A stretch of DNA of 62,497 nucleotides, from contig JACPPB010000011.1 in NCBI GenBank assembly GCA_016191205.1, forward strand, positions 1 through 62,497. Reading direction: 5' to 3'. Under the pieces are notes generated by a model. That model ran no database searches. It was not told the DNA's origin and saw nothing but the letters and a program-made list of their open reading frames with translations. Shown here in pieces: positions 9,270-17,478 of the stretch. This stretch comes from Gammaproteobacteria bacterium (GTDB lineage Bacteria; Pseudomonadota; Gammaproteobacteria; Pseudomonadales; Porticoccaceae). The position numbers were made by a program, and so were the translations under genes. Each line of letters begins with the position of its first letter. Position 1 is the stretch's first letter.

Positions 9270-10067
9270 TCAGCTGAAGCGGCCGAAGCGCCGCCACAAC
9301 CAGAGCCCCGCCAACGTCAGTGCAAAGCCCGCCGCCGCCGCCAACACCAGTTGCACGGGTTTGCGGTAGTAGTCCACGCGAAACCGCGCACTGATGCCCG
9401 GAATACTGCTGAGGTCGCCATCGCCGCGTCCCACCCTGAGCTGGCCCTTCATGCCCTGCTCCATGTGCTGGGCAATGTCGCAGTGAACCAGGTAGGTGCG
9501 GTTCTCGCGCGGCACAATCAGTGTGCCAACCTTGGTGGCACCGCCCGCGGCCTCGATGTGAAACATCCCCTGGGGATACATGTCGCGCGGCAACTTGTGG
9601 ATCATGAACTGGTGCCGCACGGCATCCTCGTTGATGAACGTGAAGGTGACGCGGCTGCACGGCTCCACCTCGAAGGCGTGCTGACTCATGCCGAAGGTGT
9701 TGCCGGAAAACGGCGCGGCGTAGCGGGTGCCCGCGCGTACGGTGAATTCGTAGTCGCGGCGAATCTCCGGACAACCCGGGGGCAGGCGGTCGCGGTTGGT
9801 GTTCATCACCATGCCGCCGGCATCGAATTCCATGTCGTGGCCGCCGTGTCCGGAGTGATCCATTCCCGGCATTTGGGAATGATCCATGCCCTGCATCTGG
9901 GAGTGGTCCATCTGGGCATGATCCATTTGCGAGTGGTCCATTTGTGAATGGTCCACACTCTTCTCCGCCGGGGTTGCCGGGGTATCGGCAGCGGACCCGG
10001 AGGCCACGGGTTCGGCGGCCACGCCAACCGCAAACAGCAACAGCCCGGCAGCCAGGAACCGGTTCAT
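9270..10067 (-). CDS. Met/His-rich copper-binding cupredoxin with C-terminal membrane anchor
   Basis: A 265-residue exported protein. Residues 1-19 form a signal peptide. Residues about 35-80 hold six or so copies of a DHSQM/DHSxMxGM repeat ending in a His-Gly-rich stretch, the type of Met/His repeat that binds Cu(I). A cupredoxin domain follows, with HQFMIH and the VHCDIAQHMEQGMKG segment providing Cys, two His and Met as candidate type 1 copper ligands. A membrane helix near residues 238-258 ends in basic residues. The ATG at 10067 overlaps the multicopper oxidase stop by 4 bp, so the two are co-translated and probably act together in periplasmic copper oxidation or electron delivery. Confidence 0.8.
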   Translation of the reverse strand: MNRFLAAGLLLFAVGVAAEPVASGSAADTPATPAEKSVDHSQMDHSQMDHAQMDHSQMQGMDHSQMPGMDHSGHGGHDMEFDAGGMVMNTNRDRLPPGCPEIRRDYEFTVRAGTRYAAPFSGNTFGMSQHAFEVEPCSRVTFTFINEDAVRHQFMIHKLPRDMYPQGMFHIEAAGGATKVGTLIVPRENRTYLVHCDIAQHMEQGMKGQLRVGRGDGDLSSIPGISARFRVDYYRKPVQLVLAAAAGFALTLAGLWLWRRFGRFS

Positions 10068-11809
10068 CGGAGCGGTCTCCGCCGCGGCAACAGCACCCGC
10101 ACCTGATACAAGAGTCCGGCCAGCGCGGCGCCAAAGATCAGGGCCTGAACCAGCGGCCGCAGCGGCGCGGCGGGTTCGCCAAACAGGCCGCCGGGATCGT
10201 AGTCGAGCCACACGGGCACATCCTTGCGGTAGTAGGCAGCGGTGAAGAATTTCTGCCAGTCGCTGCCTTCCACGCGGGGAAAACCGCTCGGCAGCAGCTG
10301 GGATTCAAAGGCGATGGCGCCGATGCTGCCGCCGGGATAGATACCGTCCGTGGTCTGCGCGGCTTCGTGGTGATCGTGCATCAGCCAGACACCCTCGCCG
10401 TAGTTGTGCAGGCCGTCGTCGGTGGTATTCAGTTCCACATCCAGGCGCTGTGCCGGCGCCATATCCACCACGTCGCGCATGTATTGCGCCTGTTGATTCA
10501 GCGGAATGCCGTCGAGGTGCGTGACCGTAAGGCGATTGCCATGGGTGTGGATGGCGACGTTGCCGGAACCGCCGTTCAGCATACGCAACTTCACCTTCTC
10601 GTTGGGCTTCACCACCACCAAAGATTCCTGCAGGGTGTAGGGAAACGAGCGTCCGTTGAGCAGAAAATAGTTGGGGCTGTCCTGGGTGATGTTCCAGTCG
10701 CGATGCTGCGCCAGCAGGCGCAGACGACTATCGGCGTAATCCTGCACGGTACTCGACAGCTTCTTGAACAGATCGGAGTAATGCAGATCGTATTCGCGGT
10801 CATAGCGCTCCCGCACGGCGACCGACGGGTGGCGCACCTGGCCAGCGCCGATATTGAGCGTCTGAACGGAATTTTTCGGCCGTGCTTCCTCCACCACGAA
10901 CATGCCCTGCATGCCCATCTGGATGTGGACGTTGGCCTGCACATGGCAGTGATAGAAAAAGGTGCCCGCCACCCGTGGCGCGAACTGATAGACCTGCGCG
11001 TTACCCGGCAGCGCCGGCATTTCGCTGGTTTCCGCCACCCCGTCGGTTCCCACACCGTGCGTGGCGTGGTCGCCGTGCGCGGCGGCCTCGTCATGGGGCA
11101 TGCCGTGATCGGCGGAAAACGGATGATCGACGCCATGCAGATGGATGGTGTGCGGCAGATAGTGGTTGTTTTCCAGGATCAGGGTCACGCGATCGCCCTG
11201 TTCCACCCGGATCACCGGCGCCGGTGCCCGCAACAGCGGATTGGCCTTGCGGGATTCGAAATTTTCCGTCGACATGCCGAACGACTTGGGCGCGAACACC
11301 CACATGCCGGGCTGAATGCCGGGCGCAATATCGAAGGTGGTGATGGGCACCGGCAGGTCCGGCGAGCCGCCGTTGAGTTCGGCGACCTCGAGCCGGATGG
11401 TCACCTCATCGGGATCGCCATCGCCGTCCAGATCGCGACCCATCACGATGGCATCCGGCGTCAGCCCGGACTTGAGCAAGGTATCCGCGCTGACGTTGTT
11501 GGTCCCCTTCACCGCCGCCGCGATCAGGTAGGGGTTGTCCGCCACGCAACCCGCCGCTGCCGCAATATGCACGCCTTCGATGTCCTGCTCCTGACGCCAG
11601 CCGTTGAAGTCGGGCGGGCAGATCTCCCCCGCCTCGGGCAATTGATAATGTTCCGATTCCGGCAACGCCCGATACGCGCCGGCGCCGAACCAGCTGAACA
11701 GCGTCGCGCGCCATTCGTGCGGCACCCACTGCTGGGGCGCGGTGGCAATCGCGAGGCCCAGCAACAGCGAGGTGATGACGGTCCAGAGCACTGGCTTCGG
11801 TAATTTCAT
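10064..11809 (-). CDS. multicopper oxidase, membrane-anchored
   Basis: A 581-residue multicopper oxidase. A membrane-spanning segment at residues 7-24 and another near 553-572 suggest periplasmic anchoring at both ends. Copper motifs in order are TIHLHG (about 221-226), FYHCHVQANVHIQM (about 285-298), AIHTHGN (about 419-425) and MHDHHEA (about 478-484). A His/Asp-rich loop (about 228-251) lies between the first two. The HCH-x5-H-x2-M site normally closes a three-domain enzyme, so the layout here resembles forms with the type 1 copper in the first half. Likely substrates are Cu(I) or phenolics. It is coupled to the cupredoxin gene downstream. Confidence 0.87.
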   Translation of the reverse strand: MKLPKPVLWTVITSLLLGLAIATAPQQWVPHEWRATLFSWFGAGAYRALPESEHYQLPEAGEICPPDFNGWRQEQDIEGVHIAAAAGCVADNPYLIAAAVKGTNNVSADTLLKSGLTPDAIVMGRDLDGDGDPDEVTIRLEVAELNGGSPDLPVPITTFDIAPGIQPGMWVFAPKSFGMSTENFESRKANPLLRAPAPVIRVEQGDRVTLILENNHYLPHTIHLHGVDHPFSADHGMPHDEAAAHGDHATHGVGTDGVAETSEMPALPGNAQVYQFAPRVAGTFFYHCHVQANVHIQMGMQGMFVVEEARPKNSVQTLNIGAGQVRHPSVAVRERYDREYDLHYSDLFKKLSSTVQDYADSRLRLLAQHRDWNITQDSPNYFLLNGRSFPYTLQESLVVVKPNEKVKLRMLNGGSGNVAIHTHGNRLTVTHLDGIPLNQQAQYMRDVVDMAPAQRLDVELNTTDDGLHNYGEGVWLMHDHHEAAQTTDGIYPGGSIGAIAFESQLLPSGFPRVEGSDWQKFFTAAYYRKDVPVWLDYDPGGLFGEPAAPLRPLVQALIFGAALAGLLYQVRVLLPRRRPLR

Positions 11810-12019
11810 TCATCCCCCCGGAGGGCTGTGTGCGCGGCGGCGACAGGGCCATGACAAACGGGCGGATTTTACCCGCTGGAGCGCCTGTTCAGCGTGGTGG
11901 TGAGGCCCTGGCGTCGGATTGAAGACTCGTCCGCCGCGGTTTCGGTCGGCGGCAGCGATCGCCGGGCCGCCCCGGAGCGTTCCCTGCGCAACGGGCCGGC
12001 CCATTTTTCTGCGCTCAGG

Positions 12020-12490
12020 TCATTGATCCGCGGCAACGCGGCTGTTGCCATTGACGATATTGATGCGCACGCGCTGTCCGACGCGAAACACTTCACCTTC
12101 ACTGACCGCCTGGACATAGGCCCGGGTCAGACCGCCGTCCTCCTGCACGGTGATCTCCACGGCCTGCGTCCGCGTGAAGCCCTCTTCCGTTGCCGCGCCG
12201 ATCAGGCCGCCCGCCACCGCACCGATCACAGCCGCGACCAGGCTGCCCTTGCCGCCGCCCACGCTGCTGCCGGCCAGGCCGCCAACCACGGCGCCGGTGC
12301 CCGCGCCGATGGGCGTTTTGGTGCCTTCCAGTTGCACCGGACGCAACGATTCGATGGTGCCCTTGCGCACGATCTGCGGCGTGCGTGCGTCGTCACGGGA
12401 ATACACGTCCCCTTTGAGACTGGATGCACAACCGCCCAGCGTCAACGCAGTACCGACAAGCAGTGCCGCAACCAACATATTTTTGTACAT
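12020..12490 (-). CDS. slyB: SlyB-like glycine-zipper outer-membrane lipoprotein
   Basis: A 156-residue lipoprotein of the SlyB/PcP family. The signal peptide ends in a lipobox, TLGGC, with Cys at about residue 21. The central segment (about 61-100) is a run of glycine-zipper repeats such as GAGTGAVVGGLAG and AVIGAVAGGLIGAA, which form the paired membrane helices of the 2TM glycine-zipper domain. The C-terminal part is a small beta domain ending in GQRVRINIVNG. SlyB proteins stabilise the outer membrane under cation or LPS stress. It is transcribed away from a palindrome-rich region and is followed by the multicopper oxidase. Confidence 0.85.
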   Translation of the reverse strand: MYKNMLVAALLVGTALTLGGCASSLKGDVYSRDDARTPQIVRKGTIESLRPVQLEGTKTPIGAGTGAVVGGLAGSSVGGGKGSLVAAVIGAVAGGLIGAATEEGFTRTQAVEITVQEDGGLTRAYVQAVSEGEVFRVGQRVRINIVNGNSRVAADQ

Positions 12491-12618
12491 GGATACTCCT
12501 CAAACGGAAGGCAATTCATCGGGTGGCAGTATCCCGGCTGGACACTGGACAACGCTTGGACTCCTCTGCCCCGCCGAAAGTTGCTCGCCGGGGCCTGCCC
12601 GCCTGTTTCCGGGTGCGA

Positions 12619-12650
12619 CGTGTTTCACGCCGTCCGCAGCGTGAAACACG
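12619..12650. repeat. perfect 12-bp inverted repeat built from separated parS half-sites
   Basis: The arms are CGTGTTTCACGC and GCGTGAAACACG, identical as reverse complements, with an 8-nt centre. TGTTTCAC and GTGAAACA are the exact halves of the parS consensus, here 12 bp apart instead of abutting. The symmetry continues imperfectly (6 of 8 positions) outside the arms. It lies upstream of slyB on the minus strand and has no T-run, so it is not a terminator. Confidence 0.75.
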
Positions 12651-12676
12651 ACGCGCCCAAAAATGGCCAAACATTG

Positions 12677-12718
12677 AACCGCGACCGCTCATGTCGCGCA
12701 AGCGCTCTGGTCGCGGTT
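12677..12718. repeat. perfect 10-bp inverted repeat with 22-nt loop
   Basis: AACCGCGACC at 12677-12686 pairs perfectly with GGTCGCGGTT at 12709-12718. It is the second of three strong palindromes between slyB and the DUF4010 gene. Function unknown; it could be an operator, a structured leader or part of a small interspersed repeat. Confidence 0.65.
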
Positions 12719-12847
12719 TGCGGTCAGGGTTCACCGATTGCAGCCCGCGCCCTTTGGTCCGCGACATTGCCTGGCCGACCCGGACTGAACACCGCGCGGC
12801 CCCGGGGGATCGCGATTCGCGACGACCCGCGCCGCCGTGCTCAAAAC

Positions 12848-12882
12848 CGTTGCCCCGGGGTTTGCCGCTGACCGGGGCAACG
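12848..12882. repeat. perfect 11-bp inverted repeat with 13-nt loop
   Basis: CGTTGCCCCGG at 12848-12858 pairs perfectly with CCGGGGCAACG at 12872-12882. It is the third palindrome of the slyB-DUF4010 intergenic region, about 120 bp before the DUF4010 start. No T-run follows on either strand, so a role in termination is unlikely. Confidence 0.65.
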
Positions 12883-13001
12883 CGACTTCACTCTGGAATA
12901 ATGCGCGACACCGGGCGCGCCGGGTTTTAGAGTGAGCGAGCTTTGATTGCTCATTGCGCGCCAGGGCATCCCGCTCCGGCAAAGGTGGAAACTCGCAAAC
13001 C

Positions 13002-14276
13002 GTGACATTCGAATCCGTGCCCTTCGACGAAGCGTTGCGCCTGGCCGTGGCTCTGGCCATTGGCCTGCTGGTCGGCGCCGAGCGCGGCTGGAAGGGCCGC
13101 GAGCTGGGCGAGGGGCGCCGGGTCGCGGGACTGCGCACCTTCGGCCTCACCGGTCTGCTCGGCGGAGCGGCGGGTCTGCTCGCCCACGACCTGGGGCCAC
13201 TGCCCATCGGGCTCATCTTCATCGGCCTGGCAATGCTCCTCGCGGTCGCCTACGCCCGCACCACGCCGCTCGCCCCGGATGCGAATATCAGTATCACCAC
13301 CCTGGTGGCGCTGCTGCTCACGTTCGTCCTGGGTACGCTCGCCACCCACTTCGACATGGCACTGGCCGCGGCCGCAGCCGTGGTGGCGACCCTGCTGCTG
13401 GACCTGAAAACGACCCTGCACGGGTGGCTGGCGAAAGTGGAGGAACAGGAGCTCTCCGCGCTGCTGCGGCTGCTGTTGATCTCGGTGGTGGTGCTGCCCT
13501 TTCTGCCCGACGCGAACTTCGGTCCCTGGCAGGCACTCAACCCCTATGCGCTGTGGTGGATGGTGGTGCTGATTTCGGCCATCTCGTTGTGCGGTTATGT
13601 CGCGGTCAAGCTGCTGGGCCAGCGCCGCGGCCTGGCCCTGACCGCACTGTTCTCCGGGCTTACTTCGTCCACCGCCCTCACCCTGCACTTCTCGCGCCTG
13701 GCCCGGCAACGACCGGACAACGGCATGCTGCTGGCGGGGGGAATCCTGTTCTCCTGCGCCGCCATGCTGCCACGCATGCTGGTGGTGACGCTGGTGCTGC
13801 ATCCCGATCTGGCCGGCGCGCTGCTGCTGCCGTTTGCCGTCATGGAAATCCTGATCCTGCTGCCGGCACTGTACTGGTGGCGCCGGGCCAACCACGGCCA
13901 CGCGCTCGATACCGGCCACCTCAGCAATCCCGTCGAACTGAAAGCCGCGCTCGGCTTCGGTCTGCTGTTGAGCTGCGTGGTACTGGTGAGTGCCGCCGCC
14001 CGGCAGCTGATCGGCGACCAGGCACTGCTCGGGGTGGCGCTGATTTCCGGGATCGCCGATGTCGATGCCATCACCGTCTCGCTGAGCCGCCTGAGTGTGG
14101 CCCAGGTGAGTCTCGCCACCGCCCTCACCGGCATCGTGCTCGCGGCAGCCAGCAACAATGTCTCGAAGGCGACCATGGCGGTGTTGATCGGCGGCAAAGC
14201 GACAGGCTGGCGTGTCGCGGTGCCCCTGATCGCTTCCGCAGTGGCCGGCGTGGCGCTGCTGCCGTTATGGCGTTGA
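13002..14276 (+). CDS. MgtC/SapB-DUF4010 family membrane protein
   Basis: A 424-residue integral membrane protein with about twelve hydrophobic segments. The N-terminal part carries the MgtC/SapB pattern LAVALAIGLLVGAERGW followed by GRRVAGLRTFGLTGLLGG; the rest, including LTSSTALTLHFSRLAR and the ISGIADVDAITVSLSRL block, belongs to DUF4010. The biochemical role is unknown; MgtC relatives matter for magnesium or membrane-potential homeostasis. I chose GTG at 13002 because AAAGGTGGA lies 12 bp upstream and the family homology starts here; a TTG at 12954 is an alternative. A repeat element follows 36 bp after the stop. Confidence 0.82.
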   Translation: MTFESVPFDEALRLAVALAIGLLVGAERGWKGRELGEGRRVAGLRTFGLTGLLGGAAGLLAHDLGPLPIGLIFIGLAMLLAVAYARTTPLAPDANISITTLVALLLTFVLGTLATHFDMALAAAAAVVATLLLDLKTTLHGWLAKVEEQELSALLRLLLISVVVLPFLPDANFGPWQALNPYALWWMVVLISAISLCGYVAVKLLGQRRGLALTALFSGLTSSTALTLHFSRLARQRPDNGMLLAGGILFSCAAMLPRMLVVTLVLHPDLAGALLLPFAVMEILILLPALYWWRRANHGHALDTGHLSNPVELKAALGFGLLLSCVVLVSAAARQLIGDQALLGVALISGIADVDAITVSLSRLSVAQVSLATALTGIVLAAASNNVSKATMAVLIGGKATGWRVAVPLIASAVAGVALLPLWR

Positions 14277-14312
14277 CCGTCGGGCGCGAATTGCACGATG
14301 CGTCGTTTAGCA

Positions 14313-14449
14313 GCTTGTTGAAAAACGTCGCGAGGCGGCCAGATGCGAGGCGCACGGCGCGCAGCGACCGAGACATATCAAGTAGATAGGCGAGGGAGCG
14401 AGCACCGCGCAACGAAGCAGATGGCTGCCGCAGTAGTTTTTCAACAAGC
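14313..14449. repeat. 137-bp inverted-repeat element, copy A
   Basis: The termini GCTTGTTGAAAAAC (14313-14326) and GTTTTTCAACAAGC (14436-14449) are perfect 14-bp reverse complements. The interior closely matches copy B at 43533-43673, including the segment around ACATATCAAGTAGATAGGCGA. It encodes no transposase, so it looks like a small non-autonomous or REP-type element. The right-hand third contains the start codon of the VIT transporter gene. Confidence 0.9.
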
Positions 14450-15113
14450 GGACCGCATCGGCTGGCTCCGCGCGGCGGTGCTCGGCGCCAATGACGGCAC
14501 CATCTCGGTAGCGAGCCTCGTCGTCGGCGTGGCCGCCGCCGGCGCGCCGCAAAACAGTGTCCTGCTCACCGCGGTTGCGGGACTGGTGGCAGGCGCCATG
14601 TCCATGGCGGCGGGCGAGTATGTCTCGGTGCAATCGCAACTCGATACCGAGCGCGCGGATCTCGAACGTGAACGACGCGAACTCGAGGAGGAGCCGGAGC
14701 GGGAAGCGGCGGAACTCGCGGCGATCTATGAGGATCGCGGCCTGGACCCGGACCTGGCGCGACAGGTGGCCGCGCAACTGACGGCCAAGGACGCGCTCGG
14801 CGCCCACATCCGCGACGAGCTTGGCATTACCGAGACCCTGCGGGCGCGCCCCATTCAGGCGGCGCTCACTTCCGCACTGTCGTTCACCCTGGGCGCCGTC
14901 GTGCCCGTGGTGGCGGCGGCACTGGCGCCGGCGACGCGGGTGGCGGAGATCGCATCGGTGACGGCGTTCGCGAGCCTGGTGATCCTGGGCGGTGGCGCCG
15001 CCTATGCCGGCGGGGCGTCGATTGCGCGCGGTGCACTGCGGGTGGCCTTCTGGGGTGCGCTCGCGATGGGCATCACGGCGGCCGCCGGTCGGCTCTTTGG
15101 TGCCGCCGTCTAG
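14421..15113 (+). CDS. VIT1/CCC1-family metal transporter
   Basis: A 230-residue member of the vacuolar iron transporter family, which moves Fe(II) or Mn(II) out of the cytosol. After the start, the family block IGWLRAAVLGANDGTISVASLVVG appears, then a long Glu-rich cytosolic helix region (about 65-130, e.g. ERERRELEEEPEREAAE) that forms the metal-binding domain. Three or four C-terminal membrane helices follow. The ATG at 14421 and the first ten codons lie inside the 137-bp repeat element, so the original 5' end seems to have been replaced. Membrane insertion should still be possible because the first helix is intact. Confidence 0.86.
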   Translation: MAAAVVFQQADRIGWLRAAVLGANDGTISVASLVVGVAAAGAPQNSVLLTAVAGLVAGAMSMAAGEYVSVQSQLDTERADLERERRELEEEPEREAAELAAIYEDRGLDPDLARQVAAQLTAKDALGAHIRDELGITETLRARPIQAALTSALSFTLGAVVPVVAAALAPATRVAEIASVTAFASLVILGGGAAYAGGASIARGALRVAFWGALAMGITAAAGRLFGAAV

Positions 15114-15149
15114 CCAGTCGCCAACGCGCAACACGGCGATCGAGCGACC

Positions 15150-15902
15150 TTATCCGTGCGCTTCGATGACCAATCCGGCATCGACCCAGTACCGTAAATA
15201 TCCGGCTGCCCGGGCCGGTACTTCCTCCGGAGTGAACCAGTCGCACAACCGCTCGCAGACGGCGCTGAACGTGGCGCTGGCGCGAAACTGATCCAGACCG
15301 AAAGCCTCGGCATCCGTCAGGGCGCGGAACAGGATTTTGAGCTCATGCCGCCACACCAGCCACGGCTGGGGTTGATCTGCATATTCCAGCGCCGGTGGAA
15401 CTTGCTCCGCGTTCAGCGCAAGCCACAGGGCCGGCGCGTTGGTGTGCAGATCGAGCCGCACCAGGGACGGATGAAATTGCAGCCGCAGGCCGAGCCAATG
15501 CTCCAGCGGAATGGCGGCCAGCCGCGCGCTGTCGATGGCGATCACATCGGGGGCGTCGAAGGCGTGGCACTGGGCCCATTCGAAACGCGCGATTACGGCG
15601 AGAAACGCGGCAAGCTCGGCGCCGAACCAGCGCAGCGAAAAATTGCGGGACGGGTGTGCGGTGAGATACGCATGCACCAGACGCTGAAACTCGGCGTCCC
15701 CCAGATAGGTGTGGAGTCCGGAAAAATCGGCGTCCAGCGCCTCCACCAGACGCGCCCGGTAGGCTTCGGCATAGACGCCAACCTGGATTGCGGGCGCGAT
15801 GCGCGCATTGGCGGCGATCAGGTGTTCGATGGACCGCGCCGGATCGAGCAGAAAGCCTTGCACAGCCGCCTGCAACCCGGCCAACTCCGTGACTTTGCTC
15901 AC
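15150..15902 (-). CDS. BufC/HvfC-like DUF2063 partner protein
   Basis: A 250-residue protein of the DUF2063 family (putative DNA-binding domain family in older names), the usual partner of DUF692 enzymes. The N-terminal block [12 protein letters not shown] and the [29 protein letters not shown] segment are typical. In related systems the partner binds the precursor peptide and presents it to the DUF692 enzyme. Its start overlaps the bufB stop by 4 bp. The C-terminal half ([35 protein letters not shown]) is the winged-helix-like part. Confidence 0.85.
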   Translation of the reverse strand: MSKVTELAGLQAAVQGFLLDPARSIEHLIAANARIAPAIQVGVYAEAYRARLVEALDADFSGLHTYLGDAEFQRLVHAYLTAHPSRNFSLRWFGAELAAFLAVIARFEWAQCHAFDAPDVIAIDSARLAAIPLEHWLGLRLQFHPSLVRLDLHTNAPALWLALNAEQVPPALEYADQPQPWLVWRHELKILFRALTDAEAFGLDQFRASATFSAVCERLCDWFTPEEVPARAAGYLRYWVDAGLVIEAHG

Positions 15903-16762
15903 GCCGTTTGCCTTTGCTTCGCCATCGCACCGGCCTGCGCCGCATGCCGGCGCGCGACCTCGAGTTCGGCAAGCAATTCGCTCAGCTCGGGGATGTTGGC
16001 GTCGCGTTCGATCATGGTGGGAATTGCGCCAAAGCGACGCACTGCTTCTTCGTACAGCGACCAGACCGCATCGATGACGGGATGATCGTGGGTATCGACG
16101 ATATGGGTGCCCAGATTCAGGTGGCCGGCGAGATGAAATTGCCGCACCCGGTCCACCGGAATACCCTCGAGATAGGCGAGCGGGTCAAAGCCGTGGTTGA
16201 AGGCGCTCACATAGATGTTGTTGATGTCGAGCAGAATCAGGCAATCGGCTTCGCTGGCGACGGCGGCGAGAAATTCCCACTCGGACATCGCCGATATCTG
16301 GTAGGTCAGATAGCTGGAGACATTTTCCAGCAGAATTTGCCGACCGAGAAAATCCTGCACCTGTCGCACCCGTGCGACGACATGCCGCAGGGCTTCCTCG
16401 GTGTAGGGCAATGGCAAGAGATCGTGCAGATTGACGCCGCCGACGCCGGTCCAGCACAGGTGATCGGACAGCCAGGCGGGCTGGATGCGCTCGATCAGCG
16501 TCCTGACCTCGGCGAGGTAGGCGCGATCGAGCGGGTCGGAACTGCCGATCGACAACGACACCCCGTGCATGACCATCGGGTAGAGCGCGCGGATGCGGTC
16601 GAGGTAGTGGAGCGGTTTGCCGCCCGGAACCAGATAGTTTTCGGTGAGAATTTCAAACCAGTCAATTGCTGGCCGCTCGGCGAGAATGGTTTCGTAATGC
16701 TGGCGCCGCAGTCCCAGGCCAAAGCCTTGGATACCGTTGCTACGAATACCCTGATGTTCCAT
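15899..16762 (-). CDS. BufB/DUF692 multinuclear non-heme iron oxidative enzyme (MNIO)
   Basis: A 287-residue TIM-barrel enzyme of DUF692. The opening [15 protein letters not shown], the [10 protein letters not shown] segment, [15 protein letters not shown], the SDHLCW motif, [25 protein letters not shown] and FHLAGH supply the conserved His, Asp, Glu and Asn ligands of the iron cluster. Enzymes of this family oxidatively modify cysteines of small precursor peptides, as in methanobactin and bufferin synthesis. It lies between the Cys-rich peptide gene and the DUF2063 partner, so a modified copper-binding peptide is the likely product. Confidence 0.92.
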   Translation of the reverse strand: MEHQGIRSNGIQGFGLGLRRQHYETILAERPAIDWFEILTENYLVPGGKPLHYLDRIRALYPMVMHGVSLSIGSSDPLDRAYLAEVRTLIERIQPAWLSDHLCWTGVGGVNLHDLLPLPYTEEALRHVVARVRQVQDFLGRQILLENVSSYLTYQISAMSEWEFLAAVASEADCLILLDINNIYVSAFNHGFDPLAYLEGIPVDRVRQFHLAGHLNLGTHIVDTHDHPVIDAVWSLYEEAVRRFGAIPTMIERDANIPELSELLAELEVARRHAAQAGAMAKQRQTA

Positions 16763-16853
16763 CGGATGTCATTATCCAGGGCTGGCCGCGACAACCGTGC
16801 GGAGGCGGATCAACTCCACGCTCCGCACGGCGGTTTCAGGCTGTTGAAGCTAC

Positions 16854-17114
16854 TTATTTGACGACTTTTCCGCCTTTGGCATCGCATTCAGCCTGGGTCA
16901 TGGCTTTAAAACCCACACCCTTGCAGCTGTTCTGTCCCTTGCAGGAATTCTGCGCGGTCTTGCAGTCGGACGTTCCCTTGCAGGAGTTGACGCCGCCGCA
17001 ATGAACCTTGGCTTCGGTGGCTCCGGTCGGTTCGGCCGCGAAGGTCGCGCCAGTGGAGAACAGGGCCGCCGCCGCGGCAGCCAGCATCAGACCGCGCATA
17101 TTTTCGATTTTCAT
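16854..17114 (-). CDS. bufferin-type Cys-rich precursor peptide (BufA-like)
   Basis: An 86-residue exported peptide. Residues 1-26 form a signal peptide ending ATFAA. The mature part holds six cysteines in a CGGVNSCKG / SDC / NSCKGQNSCKG pattern, then GFKAMTQAECDAKGG. This pattern and the adjacent DUF692 and DUF2063 genes match bufferins, ribosomally made peptides whose cysteines are modified to chelate copper in the periplasm. I chose the ATG at 17114 because AAGGAGAT lies 6-7 bp upstream; an in-frame ATG at 17147 precedes the ribosome-binding site and is rejected. About 91 bp separate it from bufB. Confidence 0.86.
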   Translation of the reverse strand: MKIENMRGLMLAAAAAALFSTGATFAAEPTGATEAKVHCGGVNSCKGTSDCKTAQNSCKGQNSCKGVGFKAMTQAECDAKGGKVVK

Positions 17115-17478
17115 GGTGCAGATCTCCTTGGAATGAAAGCAGTGCAACTCAGTTTAAACCCAATGCCATCAACAATGACGCCGTCGGGTTGGTCGCATCC
17201 TCAGCCCGTGTCCACAACCCGGCTTGCCTCGGATACTGGGCGATTAGTCTGGACAGAGTCCATATAGTTTCAGTGTCGGCGATTTTGTTTTTCGATTTTA
17301 GGGTTGCGGACCGCCACGCCCGATACCAGGCCCGGCGGCTGTCGCGGCTCGCCAGCGGCGGTCGTCATCGCGCCAATACCCCGGTCGCGTTTGGAGTTTG
17401 TACCTGTGGATGCCGTGTTTTAGGCTTGGGGACAGATACTCACCCCATACGTTCCAACCTCACCACGAGAATCCAATA
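17115..17478. other. divergent intergenic region between bufA and a monooxygenase gene
   Basis: This 364-bp gap must hold the promoters of both divergent operons. I see no confident -35/-10 pair. The only symmetric site is a short palindrome, TGGAC-AGA-GTCCA, at 17250-17262. No gene was recognised in it. Confidence 0.5.

Noticed and set aside
8815-10134. Single minus-strand frame of 439 codons spanning the cupredoxin gene and the region beyond.
   Set aside because: Only its last 130 codons resemble a protein (the decayed glycosyltransferase); the part over the cupredoxin gene is in the wrong frame.
12619-12650. Palindrome upstream of slyB as an intrinsic terminator.
   Set aside because: No T-run follows on either strand, and no gene ends toward it: both neighbours are transcribed away from it.
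14343-14420. Upstream extension of the VIT gene (start at 14343) as real N-terminus.
   Set aside because: All of it lies inside the repeat element, has no similarity to VIT proteins and no ribosome-binding site.
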